Made by a program: the position numbers and the translations under genes
The notes under the pieces: generated by a model
What the model saw: only the letters and a program-made list of their open reading frames with translations
The model's database searches: none
What the model was told of the DNA's origin: nothing
Shown here: piece after piece, positions 7,995 to 15,557 of the stretch
Layout of the letters: every line of letters starts with the position of its first letter
Position numbering within the stretch: the stretch's first letter is position 1
Source of the DNA: Candidatus Handelsmanbacteria bacterium
GTDB taxonomy: Bacteria > Latescibacterota > UBA2968 > UBA8231
NCBI GenBank assembly: GCA_016867395.1
Contig: VGJS01000008.1
Coordinates: forward strand, 44,866 to 108,865
Direction: 5' to 3'
Length of the DNA stretch: 64,000 nucleotides

Positions 7995-10349
7995 ATGGCC
8001 CAGGACCGCACAGCCGGGTTGAGCCCGGTGGAAGGCCGGGCGCTGGAGGGATCGCCCTTCGCGGCGCTCTATCCGCCGGCCGAGAAGATCCGCACCCTGG
8101 TGGTGGACAATTTTCCGGCCCTGGGCAAGCTGGCGGCCATGCGCTTCATCGAGTGGGTGCAGTGCCATCCGGGCGGGGTGATCTCCCTGCCCACCGGCAA
8201 GACCCCCGAGCATTTCATCAAATGGGTACAGCGCCTGCTGCGCGGCTGGGAGACCCCCCAGGTCCAGGCCCAACTGGAGCGGGCGGGAATCGATCCGGGG
8301 CAAAAGCCCGACATGGCCAGCCTGCACTTCGTGCAGATCGACGAGTTCTACCCCATCGACCCGGTCCAGCAGAACAGCTTCCACGCCTACGTCTCCCACT
8401 TCTACCTGGAGGGCTTCGGGCTGGACCCGCGCAAGGCCCTGCTAATAGATGGCACCCGCATTGGCTTGCCTGCCGGCCACAACCTGCGCTCGGCCTGGCC
8501 GGCCGACGAGGTGGACCTGGGCCTGCGCTACCGGGCGGCCCACACCCCCCTGGAGCAGCTGCAGCAGCGGGTGCTGGCCGAGGTGGACCAGTGGTGCCAG
8601 GACTTCGAGAGCCGGGTGCGGGCGCTGGGGGGGATCGGTTTCTTCCTGGGGGGCATCGGCCCGGACGGGCACATCGGCTTCAACGTGCGCGGCTCGGACC
8701 ACCGCGCCACCACCCGCCTGACGGCGGTCAACTACCAGACCCAGGCCGCCGCCGCCGGGGACCTGGGCGGGATCGAGGTGGCCCGCAAGCGCCTGGTGAT
8801 CACCATCGGCCTGGGCACCATCACCTACAACCCTGACTGTTGCGCCATCGTCATCGCCGCCGGCGAGGCCAAGGCCCAGATCGTCGCCGCCGCGGTGCAG
8901 GAAGCCCCCCATATCGACCACCCTGCCACCAGCCTGCACCTCCTGCCTCAGGCCCGCTTCTACCTGACCCTGGGAGCGGCCAAGCTGCTGGAGCGCCGCC
9001 AGGTGGTGCTTTTGGAGCGGGTCCCGGCCCTGGGCGAGGAGGAGATCGAGAAGGTGGTGGTGGACCTGGCCGTGGCCCGGCGCAAGCGGGTGGACCAGTT
9101 GGAGCCCGACGACTTTGCCGCCGATGCGCGGGGCGCAGTGCTCTTGCAGAAATGTCCCGAGCCGGTGGCGGCGCTGAACGGCCGGGTGCGCGCCAGCCTG
9201 ATCGCCAAGCTGGAGCGGGGCATGAACACCCGCAGCCACACCCGCTTTCTGCACACCGAGCCCCACCACGACGACCTGATGCTGGGGTACTTGCCCTACA
9301 TCGTCCGCCACGTGCGCCAGGCCAGCAACACCCACCATTTTGTCTGCCTGACCGGCGGCTTCACCGCAGTGACCAACCACTTCATCCAGGACCACCTGGC
9401 GCGGCTGGCCCGCCTGCTGGATACCCCGCCCTTTGCCCGGCTGTACGGGGAGGGGTACTTTGCCCCCGACAGCGAGAACGGCCGCAACCGCGACGTGTGG
9501 CAGTACCTCGACGGGGTGGCCGCCGGCGACGAGGATTTGTGCGACGAGGGCGCGGCGCGGCGCTTTTTGCGCAACTTGATGGGGGTGTACGGGGAGGGGG
9601 ACCTGGGCGGGGTCCGGCGGCGCATGGCCGAGTTGGAGGGCTATTTCGTCGCCCAGTACCCGGGGCAGAAGGACGCCCCCCAGGTGCAGCAGCTAAAGAG
9701 CCTGTGCCGCGAGTGGGAGGCCGAGTGCCTCTGGGGGTACTTCGGCTGGGACTGCCCCAGCATCCGCCACCTGCGCCTGGGTTTCTACACCGGCGACATC
9801 TTTACCCGCGAGCCCACCGTGGACGGGGATGTGTTGCCCATCCTCCGGTTGCTCGAAGAGGTGAACCCCGACGTGGTGGGCGTGGCTCTCGACCCGGAGG
9901 CCAGCGGCCCGGATACCCACTACAAGGTGCTACAGGCCATCGCCGAGGCCCTGCGTTGGTACGAGAGCCAGAGCGGCCGGTCCGAGATCCGGGTGTGGGG
10001 CTATCGCAATGTCTGGTACCGCTTCCACCCGGCCGAAGCCGACATCTTCGTGCCGGTCTCGCTCAACATGTTCGCCACCATGCACAACGCCTTCATGAAC
10101 ACCTTCATCTCGCAGAAGAACGCCTCCTTCCCCAGCTACGAGCACGAGGGGCCTTTCTCCGAACTGGCCCAGCGCATCCAGGTGGAGCAGTACCAGAAAC
10201 TCAAGACCTGTCTGGGCCGGCAGTGGTTCCACGAGCATCCCAGCCCCCTGATCCGCGGCACCCGGGGCCTGGTGTACCTCAGAGACTTGAGTCTGGAGGA
10301 GTTTTACGCCCACAGCCGGCAGTTGCAGGCCTACGCCGAAAGCGGTTGA
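7995..10349 (+). CDS. NagB-like deaminase fused to a PIG-L/LmbE deacetylase domain
   Basis: A 784-residue two-domain protein. The N-terminal part is NagB-like: LPTGKTPEHF near residue 65, FVQIDEFYPI near 112, and GGIGPDGHIGFNVRGSDH near 220-235. The C-terminal part, from about residue 410, has a PIG-L/LmbE-type metal motif (TEPHHDDLMLGY) in place of the usual PHPDDE, followed by an extended domain. Similar fusions are known in Bacteroidetes. The domains together suggest removal of an N-acetyl group from an amino sugar and deamination of the product. The start is ATG 7995 after GAGGAG; the longer track ORF overlaps ackA. The HHDD variant and the roughly 120 extra residues over typical fusions are unusual. 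The exact substrate is unknown. Confidence 0.85.
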   Translation: MAQDRTAGLSPVEGRALEGSPFAALYPPAEKIRTLVVDNFPALGKLAAMRFIEWVQCHPGGVISLPTGKTPEHFIKWVQRLLRGWETPQVQAQLERAGIDPGQKPDMASLHFVQIDEFYPIDPVQQNSFHAYVSHFYLEGFGLDPRKALLIDGTRIGLPAGHNLRSAWPADEVDLGLRYRAAHTPLEQLQQRVLAEVDQWCQDFESRVRALGGIGFFLGGIGPDGHIGFNVRGSDHRATTRLTAVNYQTQAAAAGDLGGIEVARKRLVITIGLGTITYNPDCCAIVIAAGEAKAQIVAAAVQEAPHIDHPATSLHLLPQARFYLTLGAAKLLERRQVVLLERVPALGEEEIEKVVVDLAVARRKRVDQLEPDDFAADARGAVLLQKCPEPVAALNGRVRASLIAKLERGMNTRSHTRFLHTEPHHDDLMLGYLPYIVRHVRQASNTHHFVCLTGGFTAVTNHFIQDHLARLARLLDTPPFARLYGEGYFAPDSENGRNRDVWQYLDGVAAGDEDLCDEGAARRFLRNLMGVYGEGDLGGVRRRMAELEGYFVAQYPGQKDAPQVQQLKSLCREWEAECLWGYFGWDCPSIRHLRLGFYTGDIFTREPTVDGDVLPILRLLEEVNPDVVGVALDPEASGPDTHYKVLQAIAEALRWYESQSGRSEIRVWGYRNVWYRFHPAEADIFVPVSLNMFATMHNAFMNTFISQKNASFPSYEHEGPFSELAQRIQVEQYQKLKTCLGRQWFHEHPSPLIRGTRGLVYLRDLSLEEFYAHSRQLQAYAESG

Positions 10350-10495
10350 CAGCGGCAGGAGGGGGGAGTAGGTTATCGGGCGAAACGGGCGGCAGCCAGC
10401 CGGCAACGGGTCTCGGCAGAGGCGCGGGGCAGGGGGGCGGCGCCCCTCATCCCTGGCAGATAGAGCGGGAGGCGGACGCGCCTGACGCGCCATAG

Positions 10496-10540
10496 GCCGG
10501 CGGCAATCTCCAATGCGAGATGTGCGCCGGCTGTTTTTTT
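10496..10540 (+). terminator. Intrinsic terminator or attenuator
   Basis: GCCGGCG and CGCCGGC flank an inner ATCTC/GAGAT stem and are followed by TGTTTTTTT. It ends only 14 bases before the next start codon, so it may be a simple terminator or an attenuator in the 204-base gap. Confidence 0.75.
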
Positions 10541-10553
10541 GGGGAGACTGAGC

Positions 10554-10922
10554 ATGGAATGGAGCGTGGAGCAGTTGTCCAGCTCGCTGGCCCGGACCAT
10601 CGCCCGCTTCGAGGAGGAGGAGATGGGGGTGCGGCCCAGCCGGGTGACGGTGATGGTGGAGGACGACGTGGTCATCGTCCACCTGCGCGAGGTGCTCTCG
10701 CCCTCGGAGCGGGCCCTGGCGCGCACCGAGGCCGGCCAGGCCATGCTCCAGCGCTTCAACACCCTGCTTTTCAACTCGGGCTCCTCCCCGTCGGTGATGG
10801 AGCAGGTGGCCCAGGTGCTCCGGCGCGAGGTCGTGGAGGTGCAGACCAGCCTCAGCTCTCTGTCGGGCAGCCTGGTGGTGGTCTTTGCCCTGGGCGAGGC
10901 CGTGCAGTTCGACCAGGTCTGA
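10554..10922 (+). CDS. MpsC/DUF2294 family protein, copy 1
   Basis: A 122-residue member of PF10057 (DUF2294, renamed MpsC after a Na+-translocating membrane-potential system in staphylococci). Family features seen are an N-terminal helix (SLARTIARFEEEEMGVRPSR), the conserved VVIVHLREVLSPSERALART segment, and a C-terminal strand (SGSLVVVFAL). It has no membrane segment. The ATG at 10554 has GGGGAG 8 bases upstream; the track start 15 bases earlier lies in the terminator T-run. A second copy follows after 5 bases. The transport partners MpsA and MpsB are not in the window, so the role here is unknown. Confidence 0.75.
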   Translation: MEWSVEQLSSSLARTIARFEEEEMGVRPSRVTVMVEDDVVIVHLREVLSPSERALARTEAGQAMLQRFNTLLFNSGSSPSVMEQVAQVLRREVVEVQTSLSSLSGSLVVVFALGEAVQFDQV

Positions 10923-10927
10923 GGGGG

Positions 10928-11293
10928 ATGCGGCCGCGGCGCGGGCAGTTGGAGGCCGAGTTCAGCCGGCTGATGGTCCAGTTCGAGCGCGAGCACCTGG
11001 GCCGGGGGCCAGAGGAGGCGCGTACCTATATCTTTGCCGACGTGATCTTCGTGCGCCTCTCGGGGGTGCTCACCCGGGCCGAGCAGCACCTGGCCCGCGA
11101 CCAGGAGGGAGCCAGGCTGATCAAGGAGATGCGGCTGCGGCTGATGGAGGGCAGCCGCCAGACCCTCGAAAACCTGGTGCAGGGGCTGACCGGCTGCCAG
11201 GTGGTCAGCCTGCACACCGACCTGAGCACCCGCACCGGGGAGCAGATCATCGTTTTCATCCTGGACCAGCACCTGGAATCCGGACCGCGCTAA
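10928..11293 (+). CDS. MpsC/DUF2294 family protein, copy 2
   Basis: A 121-residue paralogue of the preceding gene. It keeps the same order of elements: an N-terminal helix (AEFSRLMVQFEREHLGRGPE), a VIFVRLSGVLTRAEQHLA segment matching VIVHLREVLSPSERALA in copy 1, and a C-terminal strand (GEQIIVFILD). Identity between the copies is low, pointing to an old duplication and possible heterodimer. The start is ATG 10928 with GAGGGGG directly upstream. The cytidylate-kinase-like gene follows 10 bases later, so the three genes look like one transcription unit. Confidence 0.7.
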   Translation: MRPRRGQLEAEFSRLMVQFEREHLGRGPEEARTYIFADVIFVRLSGVLTRAEQHLARDQEGARLIKEMRLRLMEGSRQTLENLVQGLTGCQVVSLHTDLSTRTGEQIIVFILDQHLESGPR

Positions 11294-11303
11294 GGAGGGG
11301 ACC

Positions 11304-11978
11304 ATGGCCGTCATCACCATCGCCCGCCAGTTGGGCAGCAGCGGCGACTGGATCGCCGAGAAGGTGGCCGAGCAGCTCGGATATCAATGCGTGGATCGCC
11401 GGCTGGTGGAGGAGATGGCCGGCCTGGCCGACGTGCCCGTCGAGGAGGTCGAGAAGCTCGACGAGAAGGGCGAGGGCCGCATCGCTCTCTTCCTCAAGCG
11501 CCTGCTGGTGCCCGAAGCCGGCGCCGGCGGTCTGCCCCTGGCGGTGGGGTTCCCCGAGTTCGGCATGGAGTTCCCCTACCTGTTGGAGCGGGGCCGGCCT
11601 GAGCGGAACACCTACATGGACCGGGGCACCTACCAGTTGCTGATCACCACCCTGGTCCAGGATTTTGGCGCCACTGGCAAGACGGTGGTGGTGGGCCGGG
11701 CTAGCCAGCTCATCCTGGCCGAGTTGCCCGGGGCCTTCCACTGCCGGGTGGTGGCCCCCTTCAAGCTGCGCTGCGAGCGGCTGGCCCAGGCCCGCCAGAT
11801 GGATCTGGAGAGCGCCGCCCGGCTGGTGGAGCAGCACGACCGCTGGCGCAAGCAGTACCTGGAAAACTACTACAGCGCCGACTGGGATGACCCGCTCCTC
11901 TACCACCTGACCATCAACACCGGCAAGGTGGAGCCAGAGGCGGCGGTGGAGTTGATCGCCGGCTGCGCGGAGGGCTGA
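11304..11978 (+). CDS. Cytidylate-kinase-like family protein
   Basis: A 224-residue protein of the cytidylate-kinase-like family (PF13189), P-loop proteins related to Cmk whose substrates are mostly unknown. It starts MAVITIARQLGSSGDWIAEK, the degenerate P-loop of the family, followed by YQCVDRRLVEEMA and, near residue 130, TVVVGRASQLILAELPGAFH; LCRVVAPFKLRCERL corresponds to the lid region. Length matches. It is preceded by AAGGAGGGGACC, a strong ribosome site, and is the last gene before a promoter-like AT-rich patch. Linkage to two MpsC-like genes may give clues to its role, but I cannot assign a substrate. Confidence 0.8.
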   Translation: MAVITIARQLGSSGDWIAEKVAEQLGYQCVDRRLVEEMAGLADVPVEEVEKLDEKGEGRIALFLKRLLVPEAGAGGLPLAVGFPEFGMEFPYLLERGRPERNTYMDRGTYQLLITTLVQDFGATGKTVVVGRASQLILAELPGAFHCRVVAPFKLRCERLAQARQMDLESAARLVEQHDRWRKQYLENYYSADWDDPLLYHLTINTGKVEPEAAVELIAGCAEG

Positions 11979-12041
11979 GGCGCGGGGGTTTTCGGCGGGG
12001 GCGGGTGGTGCGGGCGGGGAAATGTATTAAATTCTCTACTT

Positions 12042-12674
12042 ATGGCGCCGAGAACCATCGACCTAAGTCACGACCTGAGCCCCGCGACCCCTCCCTTTCC
12101 GGGCAATCCGCCGGTGTCGGTGTCCATCCTCATGGCCCAGCCCCAGGGGCCGCTCAACGCCAGCGCCTTCAGCACCTGCGTCCACACCGGCACCCACCTG
12201 GACGCCCCCTTCCATTTCTTCAGCCAGGGACAAACCATCGAGCAACTCGCCCCCGAGCGCTGCATGGGGCCGGCGGCGCTCCTGCCGCTGCCCGGCTGTC
12301 GCGAGGTGCTGCCCGCCCATCTGGGGCCCCGCGAGGCGGCCATCCGCCGCGCCGGCAAGCTGGTGCTGGACCTGGATTGGGCGCGGCACTGGGGAGAGGA
12401 GTGCTACTTCACCGAATACCCGGCCCTCAGCCCGGCGGCGGCGAATCTCCTGGTGGAGTGGGGCGTCGGACTTTTGGGGGTGGACACCCCTTCGGTGGAC
12501 TACCCTCCCAATGAGTCGCACCAGACCCTGCTGGGCAACGGAGTGTTGATCCTCGAGAATCTCAATGGCCTGAGCCAGGTCGGCCGCGAGGAGTTCCACC
12601 TGCTGGCCCTGCCCCTGCGCCTGAGCGGCCGCGACGCCTCGCCGGTGCGGGCGCTGGCCCTGGTGGAGGACTGA
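12042..12674 (+). CDS. Cyclase family protein (kynurenine formamidase-like metallohydrolase)
   Basis: A 210-residue protein of the cyclase family PF04199, which includes KynB arylformamidase and isatin hydrolase. The metal-binding signature HTGTHLDAPFHFF is near residue 50, and GVDTPSVDYP near 150 is the usual second metal/active-site region. Length is typical. No ribosome site is visible, and a TATTAA box ends only about 12 bases before the ATG, so the transcript may be leaderless or nearly so. It is followed by a Gfo/Idh/MocA gene after 3 bases. Substrate is unknown; no tryptophan-degradation genes are near. Confidence 0.82.
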   Translation: MAPRTIDLSHDLSPATPPFPGNPPVSVSILMAQPQGPLNASAFSTCVHTGTHLDAPFHFFSQGQTIEQLAPERCMGPAALLPLPGCREVLPAHLGPREAAIRRAGKLVLDLDWARHWGEECYFTEYPALSPAAANLLVEWGVGLLGVDTPSVDYPPNESHQTLLGNGVLILENLNGLSQVGREEFHLLALPLRLSGRDASPVRALALVED

Positions 12675-12677
12675 TTC

Positions 12678-13679
12678 TTGGCCAAGTTGCGTTTCGGCAT
12701 CATCGGCTGCGGCGATATAGCCGCCAATTCTTTTGCCCCCAGCCTGCTCAAGTCGGAGCACGCCGAACTGGTGGCAGTGTGCCGGCGCGACCTGGAAAAG
12801 GCCAGGGCCTTTGCCGCGCGCTTTGGCGGCTGCGCCGCGTACGCCGGTGTCGGTGAACTGATGGAGGACCCGGCGGTGGAGGCGGTGGTGGTGTCCACCC
12901 CCACGGACACCCACTGCAGCGCTACCCTGGAGGCGGCCCGGTTGGGCAAACATGTGTTGTGCGAAAAACCCATGGCCCACAACGCCGCCGAATGCCGGGG
13001 GATGATCGAGGCCTGCCGGGCCGCCGGGGTGAAACTGGGCGTGGCGTATCGCCGCCGCCTCTTCCCCCAGGTGGTCAAGGCCAGGGAGCTGATCGCCCAG
13101 GGCCGCATCGGCAGGGTGGTCTGTGCGCGCACCCACTACAGCGGCTGGTCGGCGATGGGGGAGGGCAACTGGCGCATCGCCCCAAAGATCGGCGGGGCGA
13201 TGATGGAGATGGCTGTCCACCGCATCGAGGTGCTGCTCAACTTCGCCGGGCAGCCCGTGGAGGTGGCGGCTCTGGTCGAGACCGTACACCACGGCTGGCC
13301 GGTGGACGACTCGGACGCGCTGCTCCTGCGCTTTGCCGACGGGGTGATCGGCCTCCATTCCACCATCCTCACCTCGCCGCCGCGCCGCGACTTTGCCCAG
13401 ATCGACGGCACCGAGGGCCGCCTCATCATCGACTCCCTGGAGTTTGGCGGCGCCTCGCTGCGCTTTGAGGGCAATGCCGGCGCCGAGGAGATCGGGGTGA
13501 CGCCTCTGGAAAGTCCCTACTTCGACCTGCCGATGATCGACGATTTCGTCGGGGCGGTGCGCCAGGGCCGCGAGCCGGTCTGCGGCGGGCTGGCCGGGTA
13601 CTGGACCCAGGCGGTGGTGGACGCAGCCTTCCAGTCGGCCAGGGAAAAGCGGCACGTCGCAGTGGAGCCCTGGGGCTGA
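12678..13679 (+). CDS. Gfo/Idh/MocA family oxidoreductase (1 of 3)
   Basis: NAD(P)-dependent sugar or cyclitol dehydrogenase-like protein of 333 residues. The Rossmann motif GIIGCGDIAANSF is at residues 6-18, the family Lys appears in LCEKPMAHN near residue 97, and VHRIEVLLNF in the C-terminal domain has the usual catalytic-region His. The start is TTG 12678, 3 bases after the cyclase stop; no better start exists before the Rossmann strand. It may be coupled with the cyclase. Two further, unlike paralogues lie at 15557 and 22020, so each probably acts on a different substrate. Confidence 0.87.
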   Translation: MAKLRFGIIGCGDIAANSFAPSLLKSEHAELVAVCRRDLEKARAFAARFGGCAAYAGVGELMEDPAVEAVVVSTPTDTHCSATLEAARLGKHVLCEKPMAHNAAECRGMIEACRAAGVKLGVAYRRRLFPQVVKARELIAQGRIGRVVCARTHYSGWSAMGEGNWRIAPKIGGAMMEMAVHRIEVLLNFAGQPVEVAALVETVHHGWPVDDSDALLLRFADGVIGLHSTILTSPPRRDFAQIDGTEGRLIIDSLEFGGASLRFEGNAGAEEIGVTPLESPYFDLPMIDDFVGAVRQGREPVCGGLAGYWTQAVVDAAFQSAREKRHVAVEPWG

Positions 13680-13695
13680 GGAAGGGGAACTGAGC

Positions 13696-14661
13696 ATGTC
13701 CGAACCAATGATGGTCTGGGGGGTTTTTGGCCTGCTGGTGGCGGCCATGCTGGCCCTGGACCTGGGGGTGCTGGGGGGCCGGGACAAGATCATCGGCATC
13801 CGGGAGGCGCTGATCTGGAGCGCCATCTGGGTGGCGGTGGCCCTGGTTTTCAACGCCGGGGTCTACTACTTCAAAGGGTCCGAGGTAGCCCTCAAATTCC
13901 TGGCCGGCTACCTGATCGAACGCGCCCTGAGCCTGGACAACATTTTCGTCTTCCTGGTGATCTTCTCCTACTTCGGGGTCGCGCCCAATCACCAGTACAA
14001 GGTCATCTTCTGGGGCATCATCGGGGCGCTGGTGTTGCGGGCGGTCTTCATCGCCGCCGGCATCGCCCTGGTCGCCAAGTTCAACTGGATCATCTACGTC
14101 TTCGGCGCCCTGCTGGTGTGGACCGGGATCAAGATGGCCATGGGCAAGGGCGAGGAGATCGACCTGGAGGCCAACCCGGTGGTGCGCCTGTGCCGGCGCT
14201 TCATCCCCCTCACCCCGGGCTATGAGGGGGACCGCTTCTTCGTGCGGCGCGAGGGGAAACGCCTGGCCACGCCGCTGCTGGTGGTGTTGCTGGTGGTCAG
14301 CGTGATGGACGTGGTCTTCGCCGTGGACTCGGTGCCGGCGGTCTTCGCCATCACCCTCGACCCCTTCATCGTCTTCAGCTCAAACGTCTTCGCCGTGCTG
14401 GGGTTGCGTGCCCTGTATTTTGCCCTGGCCGGCCTGATGCAGCTCTTTCACTATCTTCATTACGGCCTGGCCCTGATCCTGGTCTTCGTGGGGATCAAGA
14501 TGCTGCTGACCTACTTCGAGATCCACATACCCGTGGTCGCGGCCCTGGGGGTGCTGGCGCTGATCCTGGCCGGCTCGGTGATCGCTTCCGCGATCTTTCC
14601 CCAACCGGCACCGCCCGATCCTGTCCACCAGCCAGGCGACCCAGCCAAGGCCGACCTTTGA
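13696..14661 (+). CDS. TerC/Alx family integral membrane protein
   Basis: A 321-residue inner-membrane protein with about eight hydrophobic segments. The family's acidic intramembrane motifs are present: ERALSLDNIFVFLVIFSYF near residue 76 and SVMDVVFAVDSVPAVFAI near residue 205. TerC/Alx proteins are linked to Mn2+ or other metal export and to tellurite or alkaline-pH phenotypes. A GAGGAAGGGGAAC ribosome site precedes the ATG. It is flanked by unrelated enzymes and is probably a separate cistron in a co-directional run. Confidence 0.9.
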   Translation: MSEPMMVWGVFGLLVAAMLALDLGVLGGRDKIIGIREALIWSAIWVAVALVFNAGVYYFKGSEVALKFLAGYLIERALSLDNIFVFLVIFSYFGVAPNHQYKVIFWGIIGALVLRAVFIAAGIALVAKFNWIIYVFGALLVWTGIKMAMGKGEEIDLEANPVVRLCRRFIPLTPGYEGDRFFVRREGKRLATPLLVVLLVVSVMDVVFAVDSVPAVFAITLDPFIVFSSNVFAVLGLRALYFALAGLMQLFHYLHYGLALILVFVGIKMLLTYFEIHIPVVAALGVLALILAGSVIASAIFPQPAPPDPVHQPGDPAKADL

Positions 14662-14671
14662 GGAGAAACGC

Positions 14672-15508
14672 ATGAATTACATCGACGCCCACGCCCACGT
14701 CTGGACCGACGACCTGGCCAACTACCCTTTCGCCCCCTCCTTCAAGCCGGAGAGCGCCAAGCCCGCCAGTTTTCTACCCGAAGATCTGCTGGCCCAGGCC
14801 ATGCCCTGCGGGGTGGACCGGGTGGTGCTGGTGCAGATGAGCTACTACGGCTCGGACAATTCCTATATGCTCGATGTGATGGAGGAGCACCCGGGGGTGT
14901 TCGCCGGCGTCGGCATCGTCGACTGGACCGGGCCGCGCCCCGAGGAGGAGATGCGCTGGCTGGGCGAGTGCGGGGTGCGGGGCTTCCGCATCTATCCCAG
15001 CGGGGTGCCGGTGGAGCAGTGGCTGGACGGGGAGGGCTTCGAGCGGATGTTCCGGGCCGGGGCCGAGCACCGGCTGGCCCTGTGCCCGCTGATCAACCCG
15101 GACGGGCTGGCCTCGCTGAGCCGGCGCTGCGAGCAGTTTCCCGAGACCCCGGTGATCATCGACCATCTCTGCCGCATCGGGGCCAGCTCACCCATCGGCG
15201 ACGAGCAGGTGGCGACCCTGTGCCGCATGGCCCAGTACCCCTCGGTGATGGTCAAGGTTTCGGCCTTCTATGCCCTGGGGAAGAAGACCCCGCCCTACAC
15301 AGACCTGGGCGACCTGATCCGCAGGGTGTACGAGGCTTTTGGCCCGCAGCGGCTGATGTGGGCCAGCGACTCGCCCTACCAGGTGCAGCCCCCTCATTCC
15401 TACCGCGAGAGCCTCGATCTGATCCACCAGGGCCTGGACTTCCTCTCGGAGGACGACCGCGACCAGATCCTGCGCCGCACCGCGGAGGATTTCTTCTTTC
15501 CGGCTTGA
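14672..15508 (+). CDS. Amidohydrolase family protein (TIM-barrel metal-dependent hydrolase)
   Basis: A 278-residue protein of the Amidohydro_2 (PF04909) type. It shows the N-terminal metal motif DAHAHVW at residue 5, VIIDHLCRIG near residue 160 and the late Asp in MWASDSPYQ near residue 232, in the order seen in 2-pyrone-4,6-dicarboxylate lactonase-like enzymes. It starts 10 bases after terC with GAGGAG. It converges with the next gene across a perfect inverted repeat. The natural substrate cannot be told from sequence. Confidence 0.85.
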   Translation: MNYIDAHAHVWTDDLANYPFAPSFKPESAKPASFLPEDLLAQAMPCGVDRVVLVQMSYYGSDNSYMLDVMEEHPGVFAGVGIVDWTGPRPEEEMRWLGECGVRGFRIYPSGVPVEQWLDGEGFERMFRAGAEHRLALCPLINPDGLASLSRRCEQFPETPVIIDHLCRIGASSPIGDEQVATLCRMAQYPSVMVKVSAFYALGKKTPPYTDLGDLIRRVYEAFGPQRLMWASDSPYQVQPPHSYRESLDLIHQGLDFLSEDDRDQILRRTAEDFFFPA

Positions 15509-15519
15509 GGTGGGACGGG

Positions 15520-15557
15520 GCGTCGGGGAGAGGCTTTCAGGGCCGTCTCCCCGACGC
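15520..15557. repeat. 12-bp inverted repeat between convergent genes
   Basis: GCGTCGGGGAGA and TCTCCCCGACGC form a perfect 12-bp stem with a 14-base loop, between the amidohydrolase and Gfo/Idh/MocA stop codons. There is no T-run, so it may slow transcription from both sides without being a classical terminator. The GCGTCGGGGAG half recurs at 16658. Confidence 0.6.
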
